A stretch of 6,379 bases of DNA from Micrococcaceae bacterium UBA6021 (GTDB taxonomy: Bacteria > Actinomycetota > Actinomycetes > Actinomycetales > Micrococcaceae). A program made the position numbers and the translations under genes. Below the pieces are notes generated by a model, which saw only the letters and a list, made by a program, of their open reading frames with translations, ran no database searches and was not told the DNA's origin. This document shows, piece after piece, positions 4,325 to 6,379 of this stretch (position 1 is the first letter of the stretch; each line of letters starts with the position of its first letter). The stretch is from NCBI GenBank assembly GCA_002427975.1, contig DIZT01000057.1, positions 3,231 to 9,609 of the forward strand, in the 5' to 3' direction.

Positions 4325-6379
4325 TTAGCCGGAGGGGACCACCCCTGCTTCCTTCAGGCCCAGGTAGATTTTGTCGCGCGCGATCGGCAGCTCGCCGAAC
4401 CTGACCCCCGTCGCGTTCCGGATGGCGTTGGCCAGGGCCGGGGCCACGGGGTTGAAGGGGCTTTCGCTCATGGATTTCGCACCGAGCGGGCCCACCTGGT
4501 CGTTGGTGGATGCGAAGTAGACCTCGCTGCGCGGCACGTCCGCGAACGACGGGATGTGGTACTGCCGCAGGATGTCCGTAGTGACCCGGCCGGCGTCGTC
4601 CACCCGGACCTCCTCATACAGCGCCGCGCCCAGGGCCTGCGCGATTCCGCCCTCGATCTGGCCCCGGCACTGCCGCGGGTTGACCACCACGCCGGCGTCG
4701 GCGGCCTGGACGCTCTGCAGTATCCGCAGTTCGCCCGTGCCGGTGTTGACCGCCACCCGGAAACCCTGGACGTTGAACGCCACCGATCGCGGGGTCCCGT
4801 CCCAGTTGCCCTCGGCGGCGAGCTGCACGCCTTGGTGCCGCGCGGCATCGTGGATGTCCGCGAGCGGAACACGCCGGCCGGCACAGTCCACGCCGCCGTC
4901 GTCGAGCACGCACTCGGACTCAGGAACGCCGGCCACAGCCGCCGCTACGGCAACGATCCGTGAAGCGAGCTCGGTCGCCGCCAGGAGAGTCGCCTTGCCG
5001 GCCACCACCGTCCCGGCCGAACCGAACGCGCCGGTGTCGTGCTCCACGAGGTCGGTATCGGACTGCCGCACGGCCACGTTGCCGGCCGTGGTGGAGAGCG
5101 CCGTCGCGGCCAGCTGCGTGTGCACCGTGGTGGTGCCGTTGCCGAATTCGGCGGTCCCGACGTCGGCCGCGAAGGTGCCGTCCGGGAGCAGGCTCACGCG
5201 GGTGTGGGCGAAGTGGCCGCGGGGCGGGACGGTGTCGATCATGGACAGCGCGGAACCTTCGCCGGTAACCCAGTTGGGGCCGAGGTCATCGAGCCCGGCA
5301 TCGCGGTAGCGCTGCTTTCCGCGGTCCAGGGCATCCCGCACCAAGGAGATGCACTGGTCCAGTCCGTAGCTCCCGTAGTGGACGTCCTCTTCCGGTTCGG
5401 GCGTGGTGGAGAGCATGTCGTCGCCCTCCCGCACCATGTTCCGGCGCCGGAATTCCAGGGGATCCATACCGATGCCGACCGCCAGCTCATCGATGGCCGA
5501 CTCGATCGCGAAGATCGTCTGGCTGAGCCCATAGCCCCGGAACGCCCCGGCCGGCACAGTGTTGGTGTAGACGGCATGCGCGTCCACTTTCTTGTTGGCG
5601 CACTTGTACACGGCCAACGATTCCCCGCAGCCGTGGAACATCACGCCAGGGGCGTGGTTGCCGTAGGCGCCGGTGTTGGTGACCACGTCCAGCTGCAGCG
5701 CGGTGAGGAGCCCGTCCTTGCTGGCGCCTGCCCTGAGCTTGATGGTGAAGGGATGCCGTGTGGTGGTGGCGGTGAACTGCTCCGTGCGCGTGAACTCCAC
5801 CTGCACGGGCCGGCGCAGCGCAAGCGCCGCCAGGGCCACGAGGTCCTCGGTGAGCACTTCCTGCTTGCCGCCGAAGCCGCCGCCCACCGCCATCGAGACC
5901 ACCCTCACCTTGGCGGCCGGCAGCTTGAGCACCTTGGCGACCTCGTCGCGGACGAAGCGATGGCCCTGGGTGGGGCTCCAGATCGCGATCACCCCTCCCG
6001 GCTCGGGAGCGGCGACCGTGACATGGGGCTCGATGAAGCCCTGGTGGGCGCCCGGCATCACGTAGCGCCCCTCGACCACAACCTCGGCCTCGGCCAGCCC
6101 GGCGGCAATGTCACCGCGCTTTTGGCGGGCGACCGAGCTGACGTTGCGCGGCTTGACCTCAGGCTCGGTCTCGGTGTCCCCGCCGCCGTGGATGGAGACG
6201 TCGTCGAAGCCCTCCGAGCGTTCGTCGAGGACCTTCGGCGCCTCCTCCTTCATCGCTTCGAACGGGTCGTTGACCGAGGGCAGCTCGGCGTAGTCGACGA
6301 CCACCCGCGAGGCTCCGTCGGCGGCTGCGGCTTCCGAGGTGGCCGCGACCGCGGCGATCGGGTGGCCGACGTAGTAGAC
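4325..6379 (-). CDS. Xanthine dehydrogenase family protein, molybdopterin-binding subunit (N-terminus beyond right edge)
   Basis: The visible 684 residues are the C-terminal bulk of a molybdenum hydroxylase large subunit (family usually about 750-790 aa). It oxidises an N-heterocycle or aldehyde, passing electrons to FeS and FAD partners. The visible part opens inside the hammerhead domain with VYYVGHPIAAVAA (1-13). Counting from the first visible residue: HQGFIEPH at 112-119; SPTQGHRF (135-142) with the Gln that contacts the cofactor; GGGFGGK at 166-172; GAFRGYG at 278-284 with the cofactor Arg; EFGNG at 411-415, where most relatives read GQG; VVVNPRQCRGQIEGGIAQALG at about 564-584; and GAKSMSESPFNPVAPA, with the probable catalytic Glu639. 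Residues facing bovine Glu802 and Arg880, which hold xanthine, are Gln173 and, ungapped, His249. E. coli XdhA also has KQ after its Moco glycine loop, so this is closer to that group than to mammalian enzymes. A perfect inverted repeat follows the TAA, and its partner subunits are presumably upstream beyond the edge. Family is certain; xanthine as substrate is not. Confidence 0.93.
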   Translation of the reverse strand, partial: VYYVGHPIAAVAATSEAAAADGASRVVVDYAELPSVNDPFEAMKEEAPKVLDERSEGFDDVSIHGGGDTETEPEVKPRNVSSVARQKRGDIAAGLAEAEVVVEGRYVMPGAHQGFIEPHVTVAAPEPGGVIAIWSPTQGHRFVRDEVAKVLKLPAAKVRVVSMAVGGGFGGKQEVLTEDLVALAALALRRPVQVEFTRTEQFTATTTRHPFTIKLRAGASKDGLLTALQLDVVTNTGAYGNHAPGVMFHGCGESLAVYKCANKKVDAHAVYTNTVPAGAFRGYGLSQTIFAIESAIDELAVGIGMDPLEFRRRNMVREGDDMLSTTPEPEEDVHYGSYGLDQCISLVRDALDRGKQRYRDAGLDDLGPNWVTGEGSALSMIDTVPPRGHFAHTRVSLLPDGTFAADVGTAEFGNGTTTVHTQLAATALSTTAGNVAVRQSDTDLVEHDTGAFGSAGTVVAGKATLLAATELASRIVAVAAAVAGVPESECVLDDGGVDCAGRRVPLADIHDAARHQGVQLAAEGNWDGTPRSVAFNVQGFRVAVNTGTGELRILQSVQAADAGVVVNPRQCRGQIEGGIAQALGAALYEEVRVDDAGRVTTDILRQYHIPSFADVPRSEVYFASTNDQVGPLGAKSMSESPFNPVAPALANAIRNATGVRFGELPIARDKIYLGLKEAGVVPSG

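Noticed and set aside
4190..4963. Plus-strand open frame starting in the intergenic region and running into the dehydrogenase gene
   Set aside because: Most of it is antisense to well-conserved molybdenum hydroxylase sequence and it passes straight through the 17-bp inverted repeat. The translation has no recognisable domain.

Overview
The window has high G+C and a strong bias to G/C-ending codons. Together with the protein sequences, this suggests an actinobacterium, plausibly of the Arthrobacter/Pseudarthrobacter group (Micrococcaceae). That placement is an inference from base composition and protein resemblance, with no marker gene to confirm it. All five genes I can support lie on the minus strand, so the window reads biologically from right to left. 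Two of them run off the window edges.

Right to left: (1) 6379-4325 is a large molybdenum hydroxylase subunit of the xanthine dehydrogenase family, cut off at its N-terminus. (2) 4324-4063 is a 262-bp intergenic region. It holds a perfect 17-bp inverted repeat just behind the dehydrogenase stop codon, a candidate promoter and a palindromic candidate operator. (3) 4062-928 is a compact three-gene operon with gaps of 28 and 26 bp. It encodes an NCS1-family nucleobase/allantoin/hydantoin-type permease, an Asp/Glu/hydantoin-racemase-superfamily enzyme and a short-chain dehydrogenase/reductase. (4) 927-345 contains no gene I can support. It holds a 21-bp perfect inverted repeat with a partial third copy about 340 bp away, which looks like the remnant of an insertion sequence or a MITE-like element, and then the probable control region of the next gene. 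(5) 344-1 is the start of a C4-dicarboxylate symporter gene (dctA), cut off by the left edge.

Read together, the right-hand two thirds looks like a catabolic locus for a nitrogen heterocycle: uptake by NCS1, an isomerase or lyase step, a redox step, and a neighbouring molybdenum hydroxylase. Purine/allantoin or hydantoin use is the obvious first guess. Two details argue against simply copying that label. The racemase-like enzyme has Gly where the first catalytic Cys of two-base racemases should be, and keeps only the second Cys, as arylmalonate decarboxylase does. The dehydrogenase does not carry the Glu/Arg pair that binds xanthine in the mammalian and Rhodobacter enzymes. No phage, CRISPR, tRNA or rRNA features were seen.
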